The notes beneath the pieces were generated by a model. That model was not told the DNA's origin. It saw only the letters and a program-made list of their open reading frames with translations, and made no database searches. A program made the translations under genes and the position numbers. Positions 1 to 7,811 of a stretch of DNA of 64,000 nt are shown in pieces. Position 1 is the first letter of the stretch. Each line of letters begins with the position of its first letter. This DNA is from Mycolicibacterium arenosum (GTDB taxonomy: Bacteria; Actinomycetota; Actinomycetes; Mycobacteriales; Mycobacteriaceae). Location of the stretch: contig NZ_JANDBD010000008.1 in NCBI RefSeq assembly GCF_024320865.1, positions 248,001 to 312,000 on the forward strand. The letters run 5' to 3'.

Positions 1-286
1 CGACCACGAAGCCGTGCTGATCGGCGACGGCGTCGTAACCGGTGGCCGCCATCTGCGCAGCGCCGTTCATACCCGCGCCGTGCAGGTTCAGCACCAGCCC
101 GGTGGGCGGTCCCGGCGGGACGTGAACCAGATACGTGCGCTGCTCACCGCCGAACGCCAGCCGGCCGGGTGCGTCACCGCCCGGCAGCGCGGACGCGGAC
201 ACCGAGCCGACGAGCGCCAGCACGACGACGACGACGCTGGCGGCGAAGCCGCGGATCACAGGCACTCGGCCAGTATCCGGGCGCAT
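1..286 (-). CDS. Exported esterase / PHB-depolymerase-like protein (N-terminal part only)
   Basis: The gene runs leftward off the window, so only about 95 N-terminal residues are visible. They show a typical export signal: a short basic start, a valine/alanine-rich hydrophobic stretch, then an SASA-type signal peptidase I site. The mature part begins with a strand and the motif NLHGAGMNG, the oxyanion-hole HG segment of polyhydroxybutyrate-depolymerase-like (LpqC-type) alpha/beta hydrolases. No lipobox cysteine is seen, unlike LpqC. ATG at 286 is in frame with a GTG at 259, and either could be the start. The gene is divergent from the SDR at 331, with about 45 bases between. Family assignment rests on the short N-terminus only. 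Confidence 0.7.
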   Translation of the reverse strand, partial: MRPDTGRVPVIRGFAASVVVVVLALVGSVSASALPGGDAPGRLAFGGEQRTYLVHVPPGPPTGLVLNLHGAGMNGAAQMAATGYDAVADQHGFVV

Positions 287-330
287 GCGAACGCCGGATG
301 ACGCCAGGCGATCTGCGCCATGATGACCGG

Positions 331-1119
331 ATGAACGGCATCGCGGGCAAGGGCGTACTGGTGACGGGCGCGGCATCGGGCATCGGCCGGGCGACGGTCG
401 AGCGACTGCTCGCCGAGGGCGCCACCGTGGTAGGTGTCGATGTGGCGCAGGACCCGCCCGACGGGTTGAGCGCGTACCTGCGCGCCGATGTCACGGACTC
501 CGGCGCGGTGGGCGCCGCCGTCGACGCCGTCGTCGATGTGGCGGGCCGACTCGACGGCGTCGTGCACTCCGCCGGGGTGGCGGGCGGCGGACCCGTGCAC
601 CTGGTCCCCGACGAGGAGTGGGATCGCGTCATCGGCGTCAATCTGACGGGCACGTTCAGGGTCACCCGCGCGGCGCTCAACCAGATGATGAAGCAGGACC
701 GCGTCGACGGTGAACGCGGCTCCATCGTGAACCTCTCCAGCATCGAGGGCCTCGAGGGCACCGCCGGCGGCAGTTCCTACAACGCCTCGAAGGGCGGGGT
801 CGTCCTGCTCACTAAGAACACCGCGATCGACTACGGGCCCAGTGGAATTCGCGCCAACGCGATCTGCCCCGGCTTCATCGAGACGCCGCTGTTCGAGTCG
901 GTGGTCGGGATCCCCGGCATGGAGGGTGCGCGCGAAGGCCTGCGACACGAGCACAAGCTGCGCCGCTTCGGCCGAGCCGAGGAGGTCGCCGCCGTCGCGA
1001 CGTTCCTGCTCTCCAGGGACGCCAGCTTCGTCAGCGGTCAGGCCATCGCCGTGGACGGTGGTTACACCGCGGGGCGCGACCACGGTGTCACCGAGTTGAT
1101 GGGCCTCGGCGAGCAGTAG
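331..1119 (+). CDS. Short-chain dehydrogenase/reductase (SDR)
   Basis: Classical SDR of 262 residues. The Rossmann motif TGAASGIG lies near residue 12, and the catalytic Ser (VNLSS) and the YNASK motif lie near residues 135-155. It ends with the usual GQAIAVDGGYT segment of NAD(P)-dependent oxidoreductases that form or oxidise a secondary alcohol. The ATG at 331 was chosen because homology begins directly after it; the open frame extends further upstream but that part is arginine-rich and not SDR-like. It is convergent with acs, the two stop codons abutting at 1119/1120, so no room is left for a separate terminator. The substrate cannot be read from sequence. Confidence 0.9.
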   Translation: MNGIAGKGVLVTGAASGIGRATVERLLAEGATVVGVDVAQDPPDGLSAYLRADVTDSGAVGAAVDAVVDVAGRLDGVVHSAGVAGGGPVHLVPDEEWDRVIGVNLTGTFRVTRAALNQMMKQDRVDGERGSIVNLSSIEGLEGTAGGSSYNASKGGVVLLTKNTAIDYGPSGIRANAICPGFIETPLFESVVGIPGMEGAREGLRHEHKLRRFGRAEEVAAVATFLLSRDASFVSGQAIAVDGGYTAGRDHGVTELMGLGEQ

Positions 1120-3084
1120 CTACCGCGCCGCGCGGATCGCCTCGAAGACACCGGGATCCATCAGCGTCGAGGTGTCGCCGAGTTCGCGGCCCTCGGCGAC
1201 GTCGCGGAGCAGCCGGCGCATGATCTTGCCGCTGCGCGTCTTCGGCAGTTCGGGCACGACGTGGATCTCGCGCGGCTTGGCGATCGGGGAGATCTCCTTG
1301 GCGACCTCGGCGCGCAGCTCTTCGACCATCTGCTCGTGCGACAGGTCGGTGTGATGCGCCTTCAGAATGACGAAGGCGCAGATCGCCTGACCGGTGCTCT
1401 CATCGGACGCGCCGACGACGGCCGCCTCCGCCACCCCGGCGTGGCCGACGAGCGCCGACTCCACCTCGGCCGTCGAAATGCGATGTCCCGACACGTTCAT
1501 CACGTCGTCGATGCGGCCCAGCACCCAGATCTCACCGTCGTGGCCGTAGCGGGCGCCGTCACCCGCGAAGTACCACCCCTGCTCGGCGAACCGCGACCAG
1601 TAGGTCTCCTTGAAACGCTCCGGGTCGCCCCAGATCCCGCGCAGCATCGCGGGCCACGGCTTGTCCAGCACCAGATAGCCGCTGGGCTGCTCGCCGTGTT
1701 CGGTGCCCGGCTCGAGCTGGTTGCCGTCGTCGTCGACGATCTTGGCCGAGATGCCCGGTAGCGCGCCCATCGCCGAGCCCGGCTTGCACGCGGTGACGCC
1801 GGGAAGCGGAGCGATCATCGCCGCACCGGTCTCGGTCTGCCACCACGTGTCGACGATCGGGGTGGCGTCACCGCCGAACACCAGTCGGTACCAGCGCCAC
1901 GCCTCCGGGTTGATGGGCTCGCCGACGGAGCCGAGCAGTCGGAGGCTGGACAGGTCGTGTGCGAAGGCGATCTCGCGGCCCCACTTCATGAACGTCCGGA
2001 CCAGCGTCGGCGCGGTGTAATAGATTGTGACACCGTACTTCTCGATGATCTGGAAGTGCCGGTGCTCGTCCGGCGACGCGGGCGTGCCCTCGTACACCAC
2101 CTGCGTGGCGCCGTTCGACAGCGGCCCGTAGACGATGTAGCTGTGTCCGGTGACCCAGCCGATATCGGCTGTGCACCAGTACACGTCGCGCTCCGGTTTG
2201 AGATCGAAGACGTAGTGGTGCGTGTACGACGCCTGAGTCAGGTAGCCACCCGAGGTGTGCACGATGCCCTTCGGCTTGCCCGTCGTCCCCGAGGTGTAGA
2301 GCAGGAACAGCGGTTGCTCGGCGTCGAACGCGTCGGGCGTGTGCTCGGTCGACGCCGAGTCCACCACCTCGTCCCACCACAGGTCGCGCCCCTCGGTCCA
2401 CGGCGTGTCGATCCCGGTGCGGCGCACGACCAGAACGTGTTCAACGGGATTGGTCTCCCCCAGTCCCGCGACCGCGTCGTCCACGGCCGGTTTCAACGGC
2501 ACGGCCTGTCCGCGGCGGTACTGCCCGTCCGTGGTCACGACGACCTTCGTCTGCGCGTCCTCGATCCGGGCCCTGAGCGCGCTGGCGGAGAAGCCCGCGA
2601 ACACCACCGAGTGCATGGCCCCGAGACGCGCACACGCGAGCATCGCGACGATCGCCTCGGGCACCATCGGCATGTAGATCGCCACGCGATCGCCTGCGAC
2701 GACACCGAGATCGGTGAGCGCGTTGGCCGCCCTGCACACCTCGTCCTGAAGTTCGGCGTAGGTGATCGAGCGGGCGTCGTCGACGGGTTCGCCGACCCAG
2801 TGGATGGCAACCCGGTCACCGTTCCCCGCCTCGACGTGGCGGTCGACGCAGTTGTAAGCCACATTGAGGCGCCCGCCCACGAACCACTTCGCGAACGGGG
2901 CGTTCGACCAGTCGAGCACCTCGGTGAACGGAGTGGCCCACGCCAGCCGGTCGGCCTGCTGCGACCAGAATTCGAGCCGATCGTCCTCCGCCTGCCGGTA
3001 CAGTTCGACGGTGCCGTTGGCCTGCGCCGCGAAGTCGTCTGAGGGGGCGTACGACGCCCTTGGCTCGCTGTATGTCTGAGTCAT
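1120..3084 (-). CDS. acs: Acetyl-coenzyme A synthetase
   Basis: AMP-forming acetate-CoA ligase of 654 residues, the normal length. It converts acetate, ATP and CoA into acetyl-CoA through acetyl-AMP. Seen are the adenylate-forming core motif YTSGTTGKPKG, the WQTETG motif, the hinge and GRIDDVMNVSGHR segment, and near the C-terminus PKTRSGKIMRR, whose lysine (about residue 620) is the conserved catalytic lysine. That lysine is the one acetylated by the cAMP-dependent Pat enzyme in mycobacteria, so the same control is likely. The gene is divergent from a LytS/LytTR system and two acetate/pyruvate-type symporters, which fits a carbon-uptake module. Confidence 0.96.
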   Translation of the reverse strand: MTQTYSEPRASYAPSDDFAAQANGTVELYRQAEDDRLEFWSQQADRLAWATPFTEVLDWSNAPFAKWFVGGRLNVAYNCVDRHVEAGNGDRVAIHWVGEPVDDARSITYAELQDEVCRAANALTDLGVVAGDRVAIYMPMVPEAIVAMLACARLGAMHSVVFAGFSASALRARIEDAQTKVVVTTDGQYRRGQAVPLKPAVDDAVAGLGETNPVEHVLVVRRTGIDTPWTEGRDLWWDEVVDSASTEHTPDAFDAEQPLFLLYTSGTTGKPKGIVHTSGGYLTQASYTHHYVFDLKPERDVYWCTADIGWVTGHSYIVYGPLSNGATQVVYEGTPASPDEHRHFQIIEKYGVTIYYTAPTLVRTFMKWGREIAFAHDLSSLRLLGSVGEPINPEAWRWYRLVFGGDATPIVDTWWQTETGAAMIAPLPGVTACKPGSAMGALPGISAKIVDDDGNQLEPGTEHGEQPSGYLVLDKPWPAMLRGIWGDPERFKETYWSRFAEQGWYFAGDGARYGHDGEIWVLGRIDDVMNVSGHRISTAEVESALVGHAGVAEAAVVGASDESTGQAICAFVILKAHHTDLSHEQMVEELRAEVAKEISPIAKPREIHVVPELPKTRSGKIMRRLLRDVAEGRELGDTSTLMDPGVFEAIRAAR

Positions 3085-3208
3085 GCGGTGTGAGCGTAGT
3101 CACTGAATGGGCCCTGACCAGGCGTGCGTCACACCAGTCTGCGAGCGGTGCGAACGCCGCGCCGACCGGTCGATCAGACCGGCCCAGCGGTCGGCTTGGC
3201 GAGGTGAG

Positions 3209-4411
3209 ATGTCCGGCGCGGTAGTGACGGTTCTCCTCGCGGTCCTCGGCGTCGCGGGGTTGGCGGCGGCGGCCTATCTGGTCCGCACCCGCCGGGTGGT
3301 CGCCACCCCGACCGAACGCGCCGTGCACGAGGCGCTGCACACCGCGTCGCTCGCCGCGCGGGCGCTGCGTCGCGGGCTGGACGCGGAGTCCGCGCGCGCC
3401 GCCGCGCCGCCCCTGCGCGCGCTCACCGGTGCGGAGGGCGTCGCACTGTTCGACGCCGACGGCGGGCTGCTGACCGTCGAACCCGACGACGGCACCGTCT
3501 GGTCCGACGCCCTCAGCGCCGAATGCGAACGCGCTGCCGCCGATTCGGTGTCGGGACAGCGCCGGGTGATGTCCGGCGGGCAACCGACGGTGATCGCTCA
3601 GCCGCTGCTCGCGGACGACTCCGGGGTCATCGGCGTGCTGGCCGTGGTGACGACGCGGACGCCGGGACCCGGCATGCTCGGCGCCGTCGGCGAAGTCGCC
3701 CGCTACGCGGCGAGCCAGATCGAACTCGCCGAACTCGACGCCTCGCGCGCGCGCCTCGACCGTGCCGAGGTGCTCGCGCTTCGGGCGCAGATCAGCCCGC
3801 ACTTCATCTACAACGCCCTGAACACCATCGCCTCGTTCGTCCGCACCGACCCGGACCGCGCCCGCGATCTGGTGCTCGACTTCGCGGACTTCACCCGCTA
3901 CTCGTTCCGCGCCGCGGGCCAGTTCACCACGCTGTCCGAGGAACTGCACAACATCGACCGCTACCTCGGCCTGGAGCGGGCCCGGTTCGGCACCGCGCTG
4001 CAGGTGAAGCTGCACGTGGCGCCCGAGGTGCTGCCCGTCGTAGTGCCGTTCCTGGCGCTGCAACCGCTCGTCGAGAACGCCGTGCGGCACGGCCTGGCGG
4101 GCCGGGGCGGCGGATCGGTCGAGATCATCGCGCGCGACGAAGGAGCGGACTGCGTCATCACCGTCGAGGACGACGGAATCGGCATGGACCCCGACACGCT
4201 GCGCTCGGGCCACGCCGACGCCCTTGCGGAGGACGGCACGTCACGGTCCGCCCACGTCGGGCTCACGAATGTCGATCATCGGCTGCGTGCGGCCTTCGGC
4301 AACGACTACGGTCTGGTGGTCGAGACGGCGATCGGCGCCGGCACCAAGGTCGTCATGCGGGTGCCGAAGTTCCGCGACGGCGTCCGCGCCGACGGAGGTG
4401 GGTTGAGTTGA
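3209..4411 (+). CDS. LytS-type sensor histidine kinase
   Basis: Sensor kinase of 400 residues. One N-terminal membrane segment (residues 5-25) is followed by a GAF-like region, then a His_kinase (LytS/YehU type) domain with QISPHFIYNALNT, whose phospho-accepting histidine is at about residue 198. An HATPase domain follows, with an N-box (PLVENAVRHGL) and DDGIGM. The start is ATG 3209 with GAGGTGA just upstream at 3201-3207. It is followed 28 bases later by a LytTR regulator, making a two-component pair. Related pairs in other bacteria (BtsSR, YpdAB, LytST) respond to pyruvate, and the symporters downstream make that a reasonable inference here. The stimulus itself is not shown. Confidence 0.9.
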   Translation: MSGAVVTVLLAVLGVAGLAAAAYLVRTRRVVATPTERAVHEALHTASLAARALRRGLDAESARAAAPPLRALTGAEGVALFDADGGLLTVEPDDGTVWSDALSAECERAAADSVSGQRRVMSGGQPTVIAQPLLADDSGVIGVLAVVTTRTPGPGMLGAVGEVARYAASQIELAELDASRARLDRAEVLALRAQISPHFIYNALNTIASFVRTDPDRARDLVLDFADFTRYSFRAAGQFTTLSEELHNIDRYLGLERARFGTALQVKLHVAPEVLPVVVPFLALQPLVENAVRHGLAGRGGGSVEIIARDEGADCVITVEDDGIGMDPDTLRSGHADALAEDGTSRSAHVGLTNVDHRLRAAFGNDYGLVVETAIGAGTKVVMRVPKFRDGVRADGGGLS

Positions 4412-4439
4412 GGCCGGCGAGAAGCGGAGCGGATCGCGC

Positions 4440-5219
4440 ATGACCACGCTCACGGTGCTCGCGGTCGACGACGAGGCGCCCGCGCTGGATGAACTGGTCT
4501 ACCTTCTCGAGCAACACCCCGCGATCGGCCGCGTGCGCAGCGCCCCGGATGCCACCGCGGCGTTGCGCCGGCTGCACGAGGACCAGGTCGACGCGGTCTT
4601 CCTCGACATCAACATGCCGGGCCTGTCCGGCCTAGAACTCGCCGCGGTGCTCGCCAACTTCGCCGATCCGCCGACGGTCGTCTTCGTCACCGCACACGAC
4701 GACAAGGCGGTGGCGGCGTTCGACGTCGGCGCCGTGGACTATCTGCTCAAGCCGATCCGCCGGGACCGACTGGACGAGGCGGTGCGCCGGGTCGCCGCGG
4801 CGCGGACACCCGAGCCCGCACCGACGGCCGACGACCACGCGCCCGACGTCGTGCCCGCCGAGGTGGGCGGCGTCACCCACCTGATCCACCGGAACTCGAT
4901 CGGCTGGGTCGAAGCCGAGGGCGACTACGCCCGCCTGCACGCGTCGACGGGCAGCTATCTGGTGCGCATACCGCTCACCACCCTGGAAACCCGTTGGGCC
5001 GATGCGGGTTTCCAACGGGTACACCGGTCCTACCTGGTGGCGTTGCGAATGGTGACGGGCATGCGCACCTCGAACGGCGCCGTCACCGTGCGCCTGGCCA
5101 CCAACGGCAACTCCCCCGCCGTCGAACTGCCGGTCAGCCGCAGACAGGTCCGGGAACTGCGCGACCGGCTGGTGCGCGACCCGATGCGCGAGTACCGCTC
5201 GGCGCGCGGCGATGAGTAG
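4440..5219 (+). CDS. LytTR-family response regulator
   Basis: Response regulator of 259 residues. The receiver domain (1-120) has the acidic pair DDE near residue 10, phospho-acceptor Asp at about residue 56 (FLDINMPG) and the conserved Lys in YLLKPI. A linker of about 25 residues leads to a C-terminal LytTR DNA-binding domain with EAEGDYARLH and the GFQRVHRSYLV signature. It follows its kinase closely, and its last bases overlap the start of the next gene by 8 bases. Translational coupling of the regulator to the first symporter pair suggests the system controls, or is controlled together with, the transporters. Confidence 0.92.
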   Translation: MTTLTVLAVDDEAPALDELVYLLEQHPAIGRVRSAPDATAALRRLHEDQVDAVFLDINMPGLSGLELAAVLANFADPPTVVFVTAHDDKAVAAFDVGAVDYLLKPIRRDRLDEAVRRVAAARTPEPAPTADDHAPDVVPAEVGGVTHLIHRNSIGWVEAEGDYARLHASTGSYLVRIPLTTLETRWADAGFQRVHRSYLVALRMVTGMRTSNGAVTVRLATNGNSPAVELPVSRRQVRELRDRLVRDPMREYRSARGDE

Positions 5220-5580
5220 TCCGAAGCCCGGCCGCCAGCGCGTGGTGCTGGCGGACCGCCGCGGCGCTCGCGTGGTGCGCACGCGGGTCGAGGTTCAGGA
5301 GCAGACCGCGGTCGGCGACGCCCTGGTCCGGGGGCTGGTGCGGGCGCAGCTCGGCCTGGCGCTGCGGCTCGCGGCGGTGGTGATGGTCGTCGTCGTCGCG
5401 ATCCCGTTGAGCGGCATCGTGTTCCCGGTCCTCGTCACGACGTCGGTGTTCGGCATCCGATTGAACTGGCTGGTGCTCGCGCTGCTGTGCCCGTTGCTGT
5501 ACGGCGTCGGCTGGCTGTTCGTGCGGCTGGCCGAACAGAGCGAGAAGGACTTCGTGCGCGTGGTCGACGAGGAACCGTGA
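5212..5580 (+). CDS. Small membrane protein preceding a symporter (DUF485-like role)
   Basis: Protein of 122 residues with a basic, soluble N-terminus (about 45 residues) and two strongly hydrophobic segments (roughly 50-75 and 83-103), ending in an acidic tail. It overlaps the regulator gene by 8 bases and the following symporter by 4 bases (GTGA). In position it matches the small DUF485 proteins that accompany ActP/MctC-type symporters, but the sequence is clearly different from the second such protein in this window (7455-7811). Inference: an accessory subunit of the symporter. No enzymatic motif is visible. Confidence 0.75.
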   Translation: MSSPKPGRQRVVLADRRGARVVRTRVEVQEQTAVGDALVRGLVRAQLGLALRLAAVVMVVVVAIPLSGIVFPVLVTTSVFGIRLNWLVLALLCPLLYGVGWLFVRLAEQSEKDFVRVVDEEP

Positions 5581-7316
5581 CCGGCTCCGAGGCCCTCACC
5601 GCGCTCGCGTTGATGGCCGCCGCGTTCGCGACGGTCGCCGTCGGGGTGTACGGCGGACGGTTGTCGCGGACCACCTCCGACTTCCTGGTGGCGTCGCGAA
5701 CCGTCGGCCCACGCTGGAACGCCGCGGCGATATCGGGTGAATACCTTTCCGCGGCATCGTTTCTCGGTGTCGCCGGCCTGGTCGCCAAGTACGGCGCCGA
5801 CGCGCTGTGGTACCCCATCGGTTTCACCGCGGGTTACCTCGGCCTGCTGCTGTTCGTCGCCGCCCCGCTGCGCCGCTCCGGTGCGTACACCGTGCCCGAT
5901 TTCACCGAGTTCCGGCTGGGCTCGCGACGCCTGCGGACCCTCACGATGGTCTTCGTCGTCGTGATCTGCGTGCTGTACCTCGTGCCTCAGTACCAGGGTG
6001 CCGGTCTGACGCTGAAAATCCTTCTCGGTCTGCCGTTCTGGGTCGGCCCGGTCGCCGTCGCGGTCATCGTCATCGCCAACGTCGTCGGCGGTGGGATGCG
6101 CTCCATCACCTTCGTGCAGGCGTTCCAGTACTGGCTCAAGCTCACGGCCATCGCCGTTCCCGCGCTGGCACTGCTGGCGTTGTTCGCGAGCAACCCCGCA
6201 CCGCTCACCGAACCGCTGCCGCCGACGATCGCCGAACGCACCACCGTCGCGATCGAAACGCCGGTGCTGGTGCAGATCGACTCGCCGGCGGGCGTGTCGA
6301 TGAACGGGGTCGCAGTGCCTGCTCCGGGCGAGTACCAGCTGAGTGCCGGCACGACGCTGGTGCTCGAGGCCGGTTCGCTCACCCCCGTCGTGGCGGGCGC
6401 GCCGAGCACCGGCGAGGAGTGGGTCGGCTCCGGCGGCGGACTCGGCGGCGCCCATCCGCTGTTCCAGGTGCTGTCGATCATCGTGGCGACGTTCCTCGGC
6501 ACGATGGGCCTCCCACACGTGATGGTGCGCTTCTACACGAATCCCGACGGGCGAGCCGCCCGGCGCACGGCGCTGGCGGTGATCGCGCTGCTGACGCTGT
6601 TCTACGCGTTCCCCACGCTGATGGGCGTTTTCGCCCGGTTGTACGTGCCGCAGCTGCTGATCACCGACACCGCTGACGCGGCCGTCGTGCTCATGCCGCA
6701 GGCGGCGTTCGCCGGCTCGTTCGGTCAGCTGCTCGCCGCGCTGGCCGCGGCCGGGGCGATCGCCGCGTTCCTGGCCACGTCGTCCGGCCTGCTCGTCAGC
6801 ATCGCGGGCGCGCTGGCGACCGACGTGCTGCGCGGTCGGGTCCGAGACTTCCGGATCGCCGCGGTGCTCGGTGGGCTGTTGCCCCTGCCGCTGGCGATGG
6901 CGGCCTCGACGCTGGAGCTGTCCCGCAACGTCGGCCTGGTGTTCGCGGTCGCCGCGTCGACACTGTGCCCGCTTCTGGTGCTGGGGATCTGGTGGCGCGG
7001 GCTCACGGTCGCCGGGGCGATGAGCGGCCTGCTGACCGGAGGGCTGGCGTCCGGCACCGCCGCGGCGCTCACCCTCGCGGGCGGAGTCGACGAGCACGCG
7101 CTGGGCGGGTGGCTCGGCGTGCTCACCGGATATCCCGCCGCGGTGAGCGTGCCGCTGGCGTTCGTCACGATGGTGGTGGTCAGCAGGTTCACCACGGCAT
7201 CGGCTGACACCGCGCGCATCTTCGCGCGCATGCACCTGCCCGAACGGCTGGGGATGAGCATCGAACGGGTGCCGACCGACGAGCGAGTGCGGGACAACCC
7301 GGTGGCCGAGGCCTGA
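5577..7316 (+). CDS. Sodium:solute symporter (ActP/MctC-like) with an inserted loop
   Basis: SSS-family transporter of 579 residues, with 12-13 hydrophobic segments and the family motifs GEYLSAASFLGVAGL near the N-terminus and GLPHVMVRFY in the middle. It probably imports short monocarboxylates (acetate, propionate or pyruvate) with a cation. The start is GTG 5577, overlapping the previous stop. Compared with the second symporter (7808), it carries a polar stretch of about 90 residues, residues 205-294, rich in Val, Thr and Pro with a GAGEY-like beta character (PSPAGVSMNGV-type), where the other has a shorter loop. This inserted loop is unusual for the family. It is the last gene of the LytS/LytTR operon. 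Confidence 0.9.
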   Translation: MTGSEALTALALMAAAFATVAVGVYGGRLSRTTSDFLVASRTVGPRWNAAAISGEYLSAASFLGVAGLVAKYGADALWYPIGFTAGYLGLLLFVAAPLRRSGAYTVPDFTEFRLGSRRLRTLTMVFVVVICVLYLVPQYQGAGLTLKILLGLPFWVGPVAVAVIVIANVVGGGMRSITFVQAFQYWLKLTAIAVPALALLALFASNPAPLTEPLPPTIAERTTVAIETPVLVQIDSPAGVSMNGVAVPAPGEYQLSAGTTLVLEAGSLTPVVAGAPSTGEEWVGSGGGLGGAHPLFQVLSIIVATFLGTMGLPHVMVRFYTNPDGRAARRTALAVIALLTLFYAFPTLMGVFARLYVPQLLITDTADAAVVLMPQAAFAGSFGQLLAALAAAGAIAAFLATSSGLLVSIAGALATDVLRGRVRDFRIAAVLGGLLPLPLAMAASTLELSRNVGLVFAVAASTLCPLLVLGIWWRGLTVAGAMSGLLTGGLASGTAAALTLAGGVDEHALGGWLGVLTGYPAAVSVPLAFVTMVVVSRFTTASADTARIFARMHLPERLGMSIERVPTDERVRDNPVAEA

Positions 7317-7454
7317 CCGCTCGTCGTCGTCGATCGACCGTTCACCGCACGCCTCGACGCCTTGACCGTGTGCCCGTCGACACCGTCGCCGATTGTGAGC
7401 AGGGTCTCAGGTAGCCGCCGGCTTGAGCCGGGTCACAGTCAAGGTAGGAGCCCT

Positions 7455-7811
7455 GTGTCCAAGACAGAACCACCACCGCTTACCGCGCCCTCGATGGCGT
7501 ACGGGCAGCCGTTCATCGAAACCCAACAGAGCCCCGAGTTCCAGGAACTGCGCACCAGACTGCGCAAGTTCGTGTTCCCCATGACGGCGTTCTTCCTGGT
7601 CTGGTACGGCATCTACGTCGCCCTGGGCGCGTTCGCGCACGACTTCATGGCCACTCCGGTATTCGGCAACGTCAACGTCGGACTGCTGATCGGCCTCGGT
7701 CAGTTCCTGACCACGTTCGTCATCACCGGCCTGTACGTGCGGTTCGCCAACCGTGAACTCGACCCCCGCGCCGCGGCGATCCGCAACGAGCTGGAAGGGG
7801 CGAACCGATGA
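7455..7811 (+). CDS. DUF485 membrane protein (YjcH-like)
   Basis: Protein of 118 residues with two membrane segments (about residues 40-62 and 75-95) separated by a short loop. The motif LRKFVFPMTAFFLVWY is characteristic of DUF485/YjcH proteins, which are encoded immediately upstream of acetate permease genes. The GTG start at 7455 has the ribosome site AAGGTAGGAG at 7441-7450. Its stop overlaps the next symporter start (ATGA). The family is known as the companion of ActP in enterobacteria and of MctC in Corynebacterium; its molecular role is not settled. Confidence 0.9.
   Translation: MSKTEPPPLTAPSMAYGQPFIETQQSPEFQELRTRLRKFVFPMTAFFLVWYGIYVALGAFAHDFMATPVFGNVNVGLLIGLGQFLTTFVITGLYVRFANRELDPRAAAIRNELEGANR

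Noticed and set aside
5295..7235. Long minus-strand frame opposite the first symporter
   Set aside because: The translation is low complexity (Arg, Gln, His, Asp) without domains; the plus strand encodes an SSS transporter with membrane segments.
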